Origin: ZC4RG25 sp041687075
Lineage (GTDB): Bacteria; Pseudomonadota; Alphaproteobacteria; Rhizobiales; Hyphomicrobiaceae
NCBI GenBank assembly: GCA_041687075.1
Contig: JAWLCO010000003.1
Location: 15,537-79,536 of the forward strand
Reading direction: 5' to 3'
DNA length: 64,000 nucleotides
In this document: piece after piece, positions 39,597-47,456 of the stretch
Layout: each line of letters begins with the position of its first letter
Position numbering within the stretch: the stretch's first letter is position 1
The notes under the pieces: model-generated
Database searches by the model: none
What the model was told of the DNA's origin: nothing
The model's input: the letters and a program-made list of their open reading frames with translations, nothing else
Program-made: the position numbers and the translations under genes

Positions 39597-42098
39597 TCAC
39601 TCCGCCGCGGCTTTGCCGTTCGCGGCCTCAGAGTTGCGGCCGATGGTGATGTAATTGGGCCTGAGCTCGGCGGGATCGAAATGGTCCACCGCAATGGCAC
39701 GGTCGGTCAATGTCTCGGCCTCTCGCAGCAGACGGCCCTCCGCCTCGGTCAGAAAGCCTGCACGGACCGCGTCGCCGATCCAATCGATGCCGTGGAACCG
39801 GCGGATCTGGCCGGCCCGGATGGCGCGCTCGACCTTCTTCTCGGCCTCCTCGGCGGCGACGACCTTCTCGAAGGCCACTTCGAGCAGCCCTGTCGGATCG
39901 CGCGGGTCGTGGGAGACGAAAATGTAGCGCGTCAGCCGCTCCCTCACCTGACCCGGCACCGTCACGAGCTTGACGGCCTCTTTGCCAAGCCGGTCAGGTG
40001 CCGGCCGGAAGCGGCGACCCAGCGGGAATACGAGGACCCGCATCAACATGCGCGCCCAGACTACGGGGAAGTTGTCTATCGCGCCCGCTATGGCCTCCTG
40101 GAACCGGTGGAGGCCATTTCGTGCAGCGAGCTCCACAATCGGGCGATCGGATTCGAGCCGTCCGTCATCCTCGAATCGCTTCAACGCACAGGCGAGCAGA
40201 TACAGTTCCGAAAGACCGTCTGCGAGGCGCCCGGTGATCTTCTGCTTCGTCTTGAGCCCCCCGCCCAGAAGTGCAACGCTCAGATCCGACACGAGTGCGA
40301 AATTGTGGCTTGCCCGCCAGAGCTGCCGATACCAATTCTCGACCCCGAACGCCTTCGGCGGCGCCGAGCCGAACACCCCGCCCGTGACATTGTGAAAAAA
40401 GGCGCCGAATACGTTGGCGATGCTGAACGAGATGTGGTCGAGGAACACCGGCTCGAAAGCCTTGAGGCCCCGTTTCGGATCCGGGTCCTGCGCTGCCTGC
40501 ACCTCGCGATAGAGATAAGGGTGGGAACGCAAGGCACCTTGAGCAAACGTGATGAGCGTCCGCGTGAGAATATTGGCTCCTTCGACGGTGATGGCGACCG
40601 GCACCATCTGATAGGCCGACTGCAGATAGTTGGTCGGCCCGTCACAGATGCCGCGCCCGCCGTGCAGATCCAACGCATCGTTGACGGCACGACGCATGCG
40701 CTCGGTCGACTGATACTTCATCAGCGCACCGAGCACTGCCGGCTTCTCGCCGCGACTGACCATTGCCGCCGTCACCGCACGCCCGGCCTCGACCACGTAG
40801 GCGTTTTCAACAAGGCGTGCGAGCGGCTCCTCGAGCCCTTCCATCCGCGAGATCGGCAATCCGAACTGCCGGCGGATGCGTCCGTAGGCCGTCGAGAAAC
40901 GCAGCATCGTCTTGATACCCGCCGCCGATGAGGACGGCAGCGAGATGGAGCGTCCCGCCGACAGGCATTCCATCAGCATGCGCCAGCCCTGGCCGGCCAT
41001 GGCCTGCCCACCGATGATCCAGTCGATGGGAATGAAGACGTCCTTGCCCCAGGTGGGCCCGTTCGGGAATGCTGCCCCGCAGGGCAGGTGCCGGCGGCCG
41101 ATGCTCACGCCGGGATGGCTGGCGGGGATGATGGCGAGCGTGATGCCGATATCCTCGCCCCTGCCCAGCAGATTGTCCGGATCGAAGAGACGGAACGCGA
41201 GGCCGAGCAATGTCGCCCTCGGACCGAGCGTGATGTAGCGCTTTTCCCAGGTGACGCGGATGCCAAGCGTCTCCCGGCCTTCGTGCATGCCTCGGGTGAC
41301 GTAGCCCACATCGCGCATGCCTGCCGCATCAGAACCGGAAGTCGGGCCGGTCAGGGCGAAACACGGGATCTCCTCGCCCCGCGCCAGGCGTGGAAGGTAG
41401 TGGCTCTTCTGCTCCGGCGTGCCGTATTTCTCGATCAGCTCGCCCGGCCCCAGCGAGTTCGGCACCATGACGATGGTGACCACGTCCGGAGAGCGCGAAG
41501 AGATCTTGCCCAGCACCAGCGATTGCGCCTGCGCCGAGAAGCCGAGCCCACCGTGCTCCTTCGAAATCAGCATCCCCAGGAAGCCGTGCTCCTTGACGAA
41601 GGACCAGATCTCCTCGGGGATTTCGCGCTCGCGGTTCCGGATCTGCCAGTCGTCGATCATCCGGCAGAGCTGCCCCGTCGGGCCGTCGAGGAAGGCCTGT
41701 TCCTCGGCTGTCAGGATCACCGGGGGAACGGTGCGCAGCCTGTTCCAGTCGGGGCGGCCAGAGAAAAGCTCCGCATCGAAGCCAATGGTGCCCGCTTCGA
41801 GCGCCTGCTGCTCCGTCTCGGATACCTTGGGCAGAACACGGCGGATCGTGCGGAACGCTGGCTCGACAATGAGTGAGCGGCGGACCTCCGGGATCGACAG
41901 GATGGCCAGTGCGACCGCGGGCAGCCAGGCGATCAGGCTCCAGAACCCGAGTTCGCTCGCCCCTCCGCCGGCCAGGCCAATCTGCCACGCGAAGGTGATT
42001 GCAGTAACCACTCCGGCCCAGACGGGCAGGCTCGCGCGCCGCATGGCAAGCAGGAACACGAGTGCAATCGCAACAACGGCAAACACCAACTGAGACAT
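39597..42098 (-). CDS. fadE: FadE-type acyl-CoA dehydrogenase
   Basis: 833 residues from ATG 42098 with GGGGAGG before it. The frame is open upstream, but the N-terminal membrane segments (MSQLVFAVVAIALVFLLAMR) favour this start. FadE-type proteins are about 820 residues with two N-terminal membrane helices, a central acyl-CoA dehydrogenase domain and a C-terminal DUF1974 domain. Seen here are PEEIWSFVKEHGFLGMLISK and EHGGLGFSAQAQSLV, then FALTGPTSGSDAAGM, GWRMLMECLSAGRSISLPS and DGPTNYLQSAYQMVPVAITV. It starts the beta-oxidation operon and makes 2-enoyl-CoA. Confidence 0.94.
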   Translation of the reverse strand: MSQLVFAVVAIALVFLLAMRRASLPVWAGVVTAITFAWQIGLAGGGASELGFWSLIAWLPAVALAILSIPEVRRSLIVEPAFRTIRRVLPKVSETEQQALEAGTIGFDAELFSGRPDWNRLRTVPPVILTAEEQAFLDGPTGQLCRMIDDWQIRNREREIPEEIWSFVKEHGFLGMLISKEHGGLGFSAQAQSLVLGKISSRSPDVVTIVMVPNSLGPGELIEKYGTPEQKSHYLPRLARGEEIPCFALTGPTSGSDAAGMRDVGYVTRGMHEGRETLGIRVTWEKRYITLGPRATLLGLAFRLFDPDNLLGRGEDIGITLAIIPASHPGVSIGRRHLPCGAAFPNGPTWGKDVFIPIDWIIGGQAMAGQGWRMLMECLSAGRSISLPSSSAAGIKTMLRFSTAYGRIRRQFGLPISRMEGLEEPLARLVENAYVVEAGRAVTAAMVSRGEKPAVLGALMKYQSTERMRRAVNDALDLHGGRGICDGPTNYLQSAYQMVPVAITVEGANILTRTLITFAQGALRSHPYLYREVQAAQDPDPKRGLKAFEPVFLDHISFSIANVFGAFFHNVTGGVFGSAPPKAFGVENWYRQLWRASHNFALVSDLSVALLGGGLKTKQKITGRLADGLSELYLLACALKRFEDDGRLESDRPIVELAARNGLHRFQEAIAGAIDNFPVVWARMLMRVLVFPLGRRFRPAPDRLGKEAVKLVTVPGQVRERLTRYIFVSHDPRDPTGLLEVAFEKVVAAEEAEKKVERAIRAGQIRRFHGIDWIGDAVRAGFLTEAEGRLLREAETLTDRAIAVDHFDPAELRPNYITIGRNSEAANGKAAAE

Positions 42099-42403
42099 CG
42101 GTTGCGCCTCCCCGTTCCTTGCCGCTTGCAGCGGCTCCGGATGGACCCGGCCAATAGAACTTATGTAAGTGGTACGCGCAAAAAACGAATTAACGGCCGA
42201 CCTCCCGCGGGCGTGGCAACTGTCCAGGGCGGGAGCGCACTGCACAAATATAGAACGTGACGCTCTCGCTTGCGAGGCGAATGCACGTTGGCACCGGATG
42301 GGTTATGCTACCGGTCAAGGCGCTCCCCGGCACGCCCTTCCGTTGCCAACCTGGTGCCGTAGCAATATCTTGCGATGAAACTTGGCTTTCAGGGTTGACT
42401 TTG
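42099..42403. other. divergent intergenic region between fadE and the ArsR-type regulator
   Basis: 305 bases. Promoters for both directions must lie here. A small inverted repeat GCAATATCTTGC (42362-42373), about 30 bases before the regulator start, could be an autoregulatory site, but it is weak. No other repeat or gene was found. Confidence 0.5.
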
Positions 42404-42760
42404 ATGGCGCAGGACTACGGCGCTGAGGAGGTTCAGACCGTCCCAAGCGACAAGATGCTGGCGGACATGCAGTCGGCCGCCGTCGAAGCCGCCAAGATGC
42501 TGCGTTCCATCGGCAGCCCCTACCGGCTGATGATCCTCTGCCTTTTGATGGAGAGCGAGAAGACCGTCAGCGAGATCTCGGAGGCCATCGGCGCCCGTCA
42601 AAGCCTCACCTCGCAGCACCTGACTCACCTGCGCCTGCACGGCCTCGTCCACGTCGAGCGGCGCGGGCATTTCGCCTACTACTCGCTCGCAGAGACCGTG
42701 GCCAAGGAAATCGTGGCCACACTCTATGCCCACTATTGCGCCGGCAAGATGCCGCGCTAA
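42404..42760 (+). CDS. ArsR-family repressor of the BigR/SqrR persulfide-sensing type
   Basis: 118 residues from ATG 42404. The winged-helix domain is clear: KMLRSIGSPYRLMILCLLME, then AIGARQSLTSQHLTHLRLHG and LVHVERRGHFAYYSL. It aligns with BigR/SqrR repressors over its whole length and keeps two cysteines, Cys46 (RLMILC) and Cys112 (LYAHYC). They are 66 residues apart, the same separation as the sensor pair of BigR (C42/C108). Those proteins form a tetrasulfide link with reactive sulfur and leave DNA. It lies 66 bases upstream of a c-type cytochrome that may be its target. Confidence 0.82.
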   Translation: MAQDYGAEEVQTVPSDKMLADMQSAAVEAAKMLRSIGSPYRLMILCLLMESEKTVSEISEAIGARQSLTSQHLTHLRLHGLVHVERRGHFAYYSLAETVAKEIVATLYAHYCAGKMPR

Positions 42761-42826
42761 ACTTCCCCTCGCCAGATCTTCCGGCCTGAAGGCCGAGCAA
42801 GCATCCGCTTGGGACGGAGGGAAGCG

Positions 42827-43150
42827 ATGGTGGGCTGGGTCGCGAGGGGCGCGATGGCTCTCGGCATTATCGCGGTAACCGGTATCAGCCAGGCCAAATC
42901 GACCGACCATCTCATGAGGCTTGGAGAGCACCTGGCGCAGGAATGCACCAGTTGTCATCGCATGGACGGAACCTATAACGGCATTCCCTCCATCGTGGGG
43001 CTCGAGCCGGAGGATTTCATCAACGCGCTCACGTTCTACAGGGACCGCGAGCGCACCAATCCCGTCATGGTCTCTGTCGCCGAATCCCTGAATGAAGAGC
43101 AGATCAGGGCGCTCGCACTGTATTTCGAGTCGTTGGGGAAGAAGAAGTAA
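42827..43150 (+). CDS. small periplasmic c-type cytochrome (sulfide dehydrogenase subunit-like)
   Basis: 107 residues from ATG 42827, preceded by GGAGGGAAGCG. A signal peptide (VARGAMALGIIAVTGISQAK) is followed by one haem motif, CTSCH (40-44). NPVMVSVAESLNEEQIRALA near the C-terminus supplies the likely Met ligand. Length and motif order resemble the FccA-type cytochrome of flavocytochrome c sulfide dehydrogenase, but the flavoprotein partner is not in the window. The gene follows the BigR-like repressor. Role in sulfide oxidation is an inference from that context. Confidence 0.78.
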   Translation: MVGWVARGAMALGIIAVTGISQAKSTDHLMRLGEHLAQECTSCHRMDGTYNGIPSIVGLEPEDFINALTFYRDRERTNPVMVSVAESLNEEQIRALALYFESLGKKK

Positions 43151-43192
43151 TCGGGGTCCCTGGACTCAACGAGCGCATCGCATCACCAGCCC

Positions 43193-44434
43193 TCACCGTT
43201 GCGAGGCGCGGATCGACATCGCATCGTCGAAAGCGGCGGCGAACTCGATGGAGCCCGGCTTCTTCACGTGGACGTCCATGATCGAGTCGAGCTTTTCGAG
43301 CAGCTCGGCCGCGGTCCGCTTGTGCACCACGGGGTTTCGCTCGTAGCCGAGCCGGGAGAAGAAATTGGGTGTCGGCGCGGAGCGGCCGATGGGGGTCATC
43401 ATTTCGAGACCGGTGCTCGGGCCGGCAAGGTTCATCAGCTCCAGCTCAGCCGGGGCGAGGTTCTCCCGTCCGGCCCTTTCCGCCACCGCGCGGACGCCTT
43501 TCAGCTTGATCACCTGAAGCATGGGGCCGATGTCACCGTCGAGGTTGAGCGCGTGAATGCCAAGCCCGTTGCGGGTAGCCGCAAACCGCATGTGCGCGTA
43601 CCAGTCGTTCGGGACCTTCTTCGCGCTTGCCAGCATGCGCCGCAGGATACGGGCCTTCTTCTGCAGGGCTGCGGCCCGCGCCGCATCGATGCCCGGTGTC
43701 TCGGCCGTTTTCTCCAGGCGCGCGATGAACGTGGTGCCGTGCTTGACGAGCTCGTTGACCGAGTTGGCGTGCAGGAGCTGGGCGTAGCCGAGCGCGGTCG
43801 AGATCGGCGTGCCCCGCCCGGTCACCGGATTGACGCCGGCCTGCATATCGTGTGTGCCCCGGCCACCCGTCTCGAGGGCGTAGACGCGCACGACCTGCTC
43901 CTTGCTGAGCCCGTGTGCCAGCGCCTCCAGTGCATAGCGCCGTTTGAACTCCTTCTCGGGGATGCGCTCCGGCACGAAGCCGTAAACCGTCTTCGCGCTT
44001 TCGAGAACATCCTCGACGCTCGGAACAGGCTTGCGCTCGACCGGCGGTTTCAGCTCGCCCCAGATGCGGGCGATTCTTGATGGCAGCTTTGGCCCGGAGT
44101 ATTCGGGCGGGAAGCTCATGATGTAGTCTTTCGAGCTGACCGATCGACCCGCCCTGATCTTCTTGCGCCGCTGAGTGCGCGTCGACTGCACCTTCTTCCA
44201 GTAGGCATCTCGGGCAGCCTCATGCTTTTTTTGCGCCGCATGCCACTCCAGAAAGACCCGGCGCTCGCGCGCGTCGAGCCGTTTGATCATGGCATCGACG
44301 CGATCGTCAGCCCGGGCCGAAGCTGGCGGGACAACCACCATTGCGGCGCAGACGAGCAGCGCGACGAGGAGGGAAGCGGCAGCACGCTGGGCGAGCCGGC
44401 TGACGGGAGCAGTCGGAAGCAGTGCGTCGGTCAT
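43193..44434 (-). CDS. exported protein with a lysozyme-like (transglycosylase-like) core
   Basis: 413 residues from ATG 44434 (MTDALLPTAPVSRLAQRAAA). A hydrophobic segment (LLVALLVCAAMVVVPPASA) acts as signal peptide or anchor. A basic helical stretch (RTQRRKKIRAGR) follows. Then RVYALETGGRGTHDMQ and GTPISTALGYAQLLHANS recall the E...G...GYAQL pattern of lytic transglycosylases, but the match is partial and I would not call it an enzyme. The C-terminus is helical. It diverges from gatC with 152 bases between them. Function unknown; cell-wall related is the best guess. Confidence 0.65.
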   Translation of the reverse strand: MTDALLPTAPVSRLAQRAAASLLVALLVCAAMVVVPPASARADDRVDAMIKRLDARERRVFLEWHAAQKKHEAARDAYWKKVQSTRTQRRKKIRAGRSVSSKDYIMSFPPEYSGPKLPSRIARIWGELKPPVERKPVPSVEDVLESAKTVYGFVPERIPEKEFKRRYALEALAHGLSKEQVVRVYALETGGRGTHDMQAGVNPVTGRGTPISTALGYAQLLHANSVNELVKHGTTFIARLEKTAETPGIDAARAAALQKKARILRRMLASAKKVPNDWYAHMRFAATRNGLGIHALNLDGDIGPMLQVIKLKGVRAVAERAGRENLAPAELELMNLAGPSTGLEMMTPIGRSAPTPNFFSRLGYERNPVVHKRTAAELLEKLDSIMDVHVKKPGSIEFAAAFDDAMSIRASQR

Positions 44435-44586
44435 ACTGCGTTGGTTTGTCGCTGTATGTGGCAGCATGATGGCGCGCCCGGATCGGATTCGATGCAAGCC
44501 TGCCAGCGGTCTCCCGTTGCGCGTGCCGCCTCCTGCGGGCTAAGAGAGGCGGCGTTTGGTTTCAAACCCGGAACAAGCGAGGAACC

Positions 44587-44874
44587 ATGCAGGTCGACGA
44601 GGCGACCGTCCGGCGCATCGCGAGGCTCGCACGTATCAAGATTACCGACGAGGAAGCCCAGGAGCTGCCGAAGGAGCTCTCCGGGATTCTGAACTGGGTC
44701 GAGCAGTTGAACGAGGTCGACACGAGCAATGTCGAGCCGATGACACGCGTCGTGCCCATCAGCCTCAAGAAGCGCAAGGATGAGGTGACGGACGGCGGCA
44801 TTGCCGACGACATCGTCAAGAACGCCCCCATGACCGACGACCACTTCTTCGTCGTCCCGAAGGTGGTGGAGTAA
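44587..44874 (+). CDS. gatC: Asp/Glu-tRNA amidotransferase subunit C
   Basis: 95 residues, starting MQVDEATVRRIARLARIKI. Family blocks VRRIARLARIKITDEEAQEL, LSGILNWVEQLNEVDTSNVEP and LKKRKDEVTDGGIADDIVKN, ending in FFVVPKVVE. It wraps around GatA and GatB in the complex that makes Gln-tRNA(Gln) and Asn-tRNA(Asn) by transamidation. gatA follows 50 bases later. Confidence 0.95.
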   Translation: MQVDEATVRRIARLARIKITDEEAQELPKELSGILNWVEQLNEVDTSNVEPMTRVVPISLKKRKDEVTDGGIADDIVKNAPMTDDHFFVVPKVVE

Positions 44875-44878
44875 CACG

Positions 44879-44903
44879 CCCTCTCTCCGCTCGCGGGGAG
44901 GGG
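44879..44903. repeat. CCCTCTCTCC hairpin repeat, copy 3
   Basis: A degenerate member of the dispersed hairpin family, with CCCTCTCTCC and GGGGAGGGG arms. It occupies most of the 50-base spacer between gatC and gatA. Confidence 0.55.
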
Positions 44904-44924
44904 AATCAGGAATCGAGAGCGACC

Positions 44925-46412
44925 GTGACAGATCTCACCAGGCTCACCCTCGCCGAGGCGCGCGAGGGCTTGAAGGCGAAGAGCTTCACCGCAAAGGAGC
45001 TCACACAGGCCTTCGTCGACGCCATCGAAGCCGCCAACCCTGCACTCAATGCCTATGTCGCCACAGTGGCGGATCGGGCGCTGGCACAGGCGGCGGACAG
45101 CGATGCGCGTATTGCCCGCGGCGAAATCCGCCCGCTGGAAGGCCTGCCGCTCGGCATCAAGGACCTGTTCTGCACCCGCGGCGTGCATTCGCAGGCCTGC
45201 AGTCACATCCTCGACGGCTTCGAGCCGACCTACGAGTCGACCGTCACCCAGAACCTCTGGGATGCCGGCGCCGTCATGCTCGGCAAGCTCAACATGGACG
45301 AATTCGCCATGGGCTCGTCGAACGAAACGAGCTACTACGGCCCCGTCACCAGCCCCTGGCGCCGCAACGACGGCTCCAATGCACCGCTCGTCCCGGGTGG
45401 CTCATCCGGCGGGTCGGCTGCGGCCGTCGCGGCCGACCTTTGCCTCGCCGCCACCGCCACCGACACGGGCGGCTCCATCCGCCAGCCCGCGGCGCTGACC
45501 GGAACCGTCGGCCTGAAGCCCACCTACGGGCGCTGCTCCCGCTGGGGCATCATTGCCTTCGCTTCCTCGCTCGACCAGGCGGGGCCAATCGCCAAGAGCG
45601 TCCGCGATGCCGCGATCATGCTGAAGGCGATGGCGAGCCACGACCCGAGGGATTCCACCTCCGTCGACGCGCCGGTACCGGACTACGAGGCCGAGCTCGG
45701 CGGGAGCATCAAGGGGCTGCGGGTCGGCGTGCCAAAGGAATACCGCGTCGATGGCATGGGCGCCGAGGTCGAAAATCTCTGGCAAAAGGGCATCGCCTGG
45801 CTGAAGGATGCCGGCGCCTCGATTCATGAGATCAGCCTGCCGCATACGAAATACGCGCTACCGGCCTACTACATCATCGCTCCGGCCGAGGCCTCATCGA
45901 ACCTCGCGCGTTACGACGGCGTACGCTACGGCCTCAGGATCACCGGCGGCGACCTGATCGACACCTACGAGCGGACTCGCGCAGAGGGCTTCGGCAAGGA
46001 AGTGCGGCGGCGTATCCTCATCGGCACCTACGTGCTCTCGGCCGGGTACTATGACGCCTACTACCTCAAGGCGCAGAAGGTGCGCTCGCTCATCAATCGC
46101 GACTTCGACCAGGCCTGGGACAAGGTCGACGTCATCCTGACGCCGACCACGCCCTCACCCGCGTTTGCTCTCGGCGAAAAGACGAATGATCCCATCTCCA
46201 TGTACATCCAGGACATTTTCACCGTCACGGTAAACATGGCCGGCCTGCCGGGCCTCTCGGTTCCGGGCGGTCTCTCGAGCCAGGGCACGCCGCTCGGCCT
46301 GCAGCTCATCGGCAAGCCGTTCGATGAGGGCACGCTGTTCCGCGCGGGCCAGGTGATCGAGGAAGCCGCGGGACGCTTCCCGGCGCCCGAGCGCTGGTGG
46401 TTGAAGAGCTGA
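44925..46412 (+). CDS. gatA: Asp/Glu-tRNA amidotransferase subunit A
   Basis: 495 residues. It is the amidase subunit that releases ammonia from glutamine for transfer to misacylated tRNA. The Ser-cis-Ser-Lys triad lies in the region GIKDLFCTRG (Lys), VPGGSSGGSAAAVAA and TDTGGSIRQPAALTG, which has the nucleophile Ser. The C-terminal part (GTPLGLQLIGKPFDEGTLFR) is the usual end of the family. The start is GTG 44925. Fifteen bases separate it from the chorismate mutase gene, so gatC, gatA and that gene are likely co-transcribed. Confidence 0.96.
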   Translation: MTDLTRLTLAEAREGLKAKSFTAKELTQAFVDAIEAANPALNAYVATVADRALAQAADSDARIARGEIRPLEGLPLGIKDLFCTRGVHSQACSHILDGFEPTYESTVTQNLWDAGAVMLGKLNMDEFAMGSSNETSYYGPVTSPWRRNDGSNAPLVPGGSSGGSAAAVAADLCLAATATDTGGSIRQPAALTGTVGLKPTYGRCSRWGIIAFASSLDQAGPIAKSVRDAAIMLKAMASHDPRDSTSVDAPVPDYEAELGGSIKGLRVGVPKEYRVDGMGAEVENLWQKGIAWLKDAGASIHEISLPHTKYALPAYYIIAPAEASSNLARYDGVRYGLRITGGDLIDTYERTRAEGFGKEVRRRILIGTYVLSAGYYDAYYLKAQKVRSLINRDFDQAWDKVDVILTPTTPSPAFALGEKTNDPISMYIQDIFTVTVNMAGLPGLSVPGGLSSQGTPLGLQLIGKPFDEGTLFRAGQVIEEAAGRFPAPERWWLKS

Positions 46413-46426
46413 GACGGGAGGAACCA

Positions 46427-46753
46427 ATGAGCACGCGTCGACCGGAAGACTGCACCGACATGAACCAGGTGCGCGCTGAAATAGACCGGCTCGACGCCGC
46501 ACTCGTCGACCTCATCGCCCAGCGCTTCGGCTACGTCGAGCGGGCCTGGCAGCTCAAGCTGGCCGCCAAGCAGCAAGCCAACGTCCCCTGGCGCAACCAG
46601 CAGGTCATCGACCGCGTCCGCGCCCGCGCGACCGACCGCGGCGTCCCCCCCGATCTCTGCGAGGCCCTATGGCGACAGATGATCGGCTGGTTCATCCAGT
46701 ACGAGGAAGAGAAGCTGCGGAACGAATTGGAGGAGAAGGCGAAGAACGGTTGA
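46427..46753 (+). CDS. chorismate mutase (AroQ type)
   Basis: 108 residues from ATG 46427 with GGGAGG just upstream. Helical AroQ features are visible: QVRAEIDRLDAALVDLIAQR, ERAWQLKLAAKQQ with the Lys position, PWRNQQVIDRVRARA, and LCEALWRQMIGWFIQYEEEK. It would convert chorismate to prephenate, or be a PchB-like isochorismate lyase. It lies 14 bases after gatA and overlaps the DUF559 gene by 4 bases. This placement is found in several alphaproteobacteria but has no obvious link to tRNA amidation. Confidence 0.87.
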   Translation: MSTRRPEDCTDMNQVRAEIDRLDAALVDLIAQRFGYVERAWQLKLAAKQQANVPWRNQQVIDRVRARATDRGVPPDLCEALWRQMIGWFIQYEEEKLRNELEEKAKNG

Positions 46754-47112
46754 CAGGCAAGGCTGGATTGGCGCGCCGCTTGCGGCGCTCCCAGACTGGT
46801 GCGGAGAAAAAGCTCTGGGATCACCTACGGAACCGGCAGCTTCTCGGCTTCAAGTTCAGACGCCAAGTCCCAATCGATCGGTTTATTGCGGACTTCGTTT
46901 GTTTGGAAGCGAAACTGATCGTTGAGGTCGATGGGGCAACACACGGCACCGAGGCTGAATGTGCGAGAGATGCCAATCGGACTGATATTCTGGAATCGTT
47001 CGGATTTGTGGTTTTGCGCTTCCACAACACCGACGTGTTCAACAATATCCAGGGTGTGCTCGAAGTGATCGCTCGCACTCTACAACTTCGCGGCGGAACC
47101 CCCTCACCCTAA
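46750..47112 (+). CDS. DUF559 (endonuclease-fold) protein
   Basis: 120 residues if started at TTG 46750, whose TTGA overlaps the stop of the chorismate mutase. Family blocks: LRRSQTGAEKKLWDHLRNRQ, LGFKFRRQVPIDRFIADFVC, EAKLIVEVDGATHG and FVVLRFHNTDVFNN. The core ExxLW...DF...E(V)DG set of the restriction-endonuclease-like fold is intact. Such proteins are related to Vsr mismatch endonucleases, but activity is unproven. The last codons (GGTPSP then TAA) come from the start of the hairpin repeat at 47101. The start codon is an inference. Confidence 0.75.
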   Translation: MTGKAGLARRLRRSQTGAEKKLWDHLRNRQLLGFKFRRQVPIDRFIADFVCLEAKLIVEVDGATHGTEAECARDANRTDILESFGFVVLRFHNTDVFNNIQGVLEVIARTLQLRGGTPSP

Positions 47113-47135
47113 CTCTCTCCCCGCCGGGGAGAGGG
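47101..47135. repeat. CTCTCCCC hairpin repeat, copy 4 (overlaps the end of the DUF559 gene)
   Basis: CCCTCACCCTAACTCTCTCC leads into a stem CTCTCCCC / GGGGAGAG (47115-47122 and 47126-47133) with a 3-base loop. The stop codon TAA of the DUF559 gene lies within the leader. Confidence 0.75.
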
Positions 47136-47456
47136 AACTTGGGTAGACGATCGGTTCAGCCAGAATTTTCTCTTCTCTAAGAAGAGGCCGAGGTGATGAT
47201 TGGAAGCCTATAGACCAAGAATTGATATGCCAGCTCCGACAATTCACCACCGATCGGGGTTGAATGCAAACGGGGCAACAAATGCTCTCCCTCTCCCATA
47301 GGGAGAGGGTCGGGGTGAGGGGTTAGAGCGGTAGCTGTCAGCAGAACGGTGCCAATTGAGCCCTGACAAGCTCTCGGATCGCAAGTCACCCAATATCTCG
47401 GGCCATCAGGACCAGAGCCGGACAAATCGGCGGACACTTTGAAGACAGAGCGAACC
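47113..47456. other. spacer between the DUF559 gene and gatB with two hairpin repeats
   Basis: 344 bases. It holds hairpin copies 4 and 5 in opposite orientation and no gene. The DNA between the repeats is more AT-rich than the surrounding coding DNA (47160-47270). A promoter for gatB probably lies at 47340-47450. Confidence 0.55.
47289..47322. repeat. CCCTCTCCC hairpin repeat, copy 5
   Basis: Stem CCCTCTCCC / GGGAGAGGG with a 3-base loop, followed by TCGGGGTGAGGGG. It is the inverted orientation of copy 4: the conserved GTGAGGGG tail is on the right here and its complement (CCCTCAC) on the left there. Confidence 0.75.

Noticed and set aside
35672..42093. Several long plus-strand frames (642, 723 and 416 codons) opposite the fad genes
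   Set aside because: They mirror the thiolase, FadJ and FadE frames. The antisense products show no domain.
37471..47322. CRISPR array interpretation of the repeated CCCTCTCCC elements
   Set aside because: The copies are far apart, differ in orientation and have no regular spacers or cas genes.
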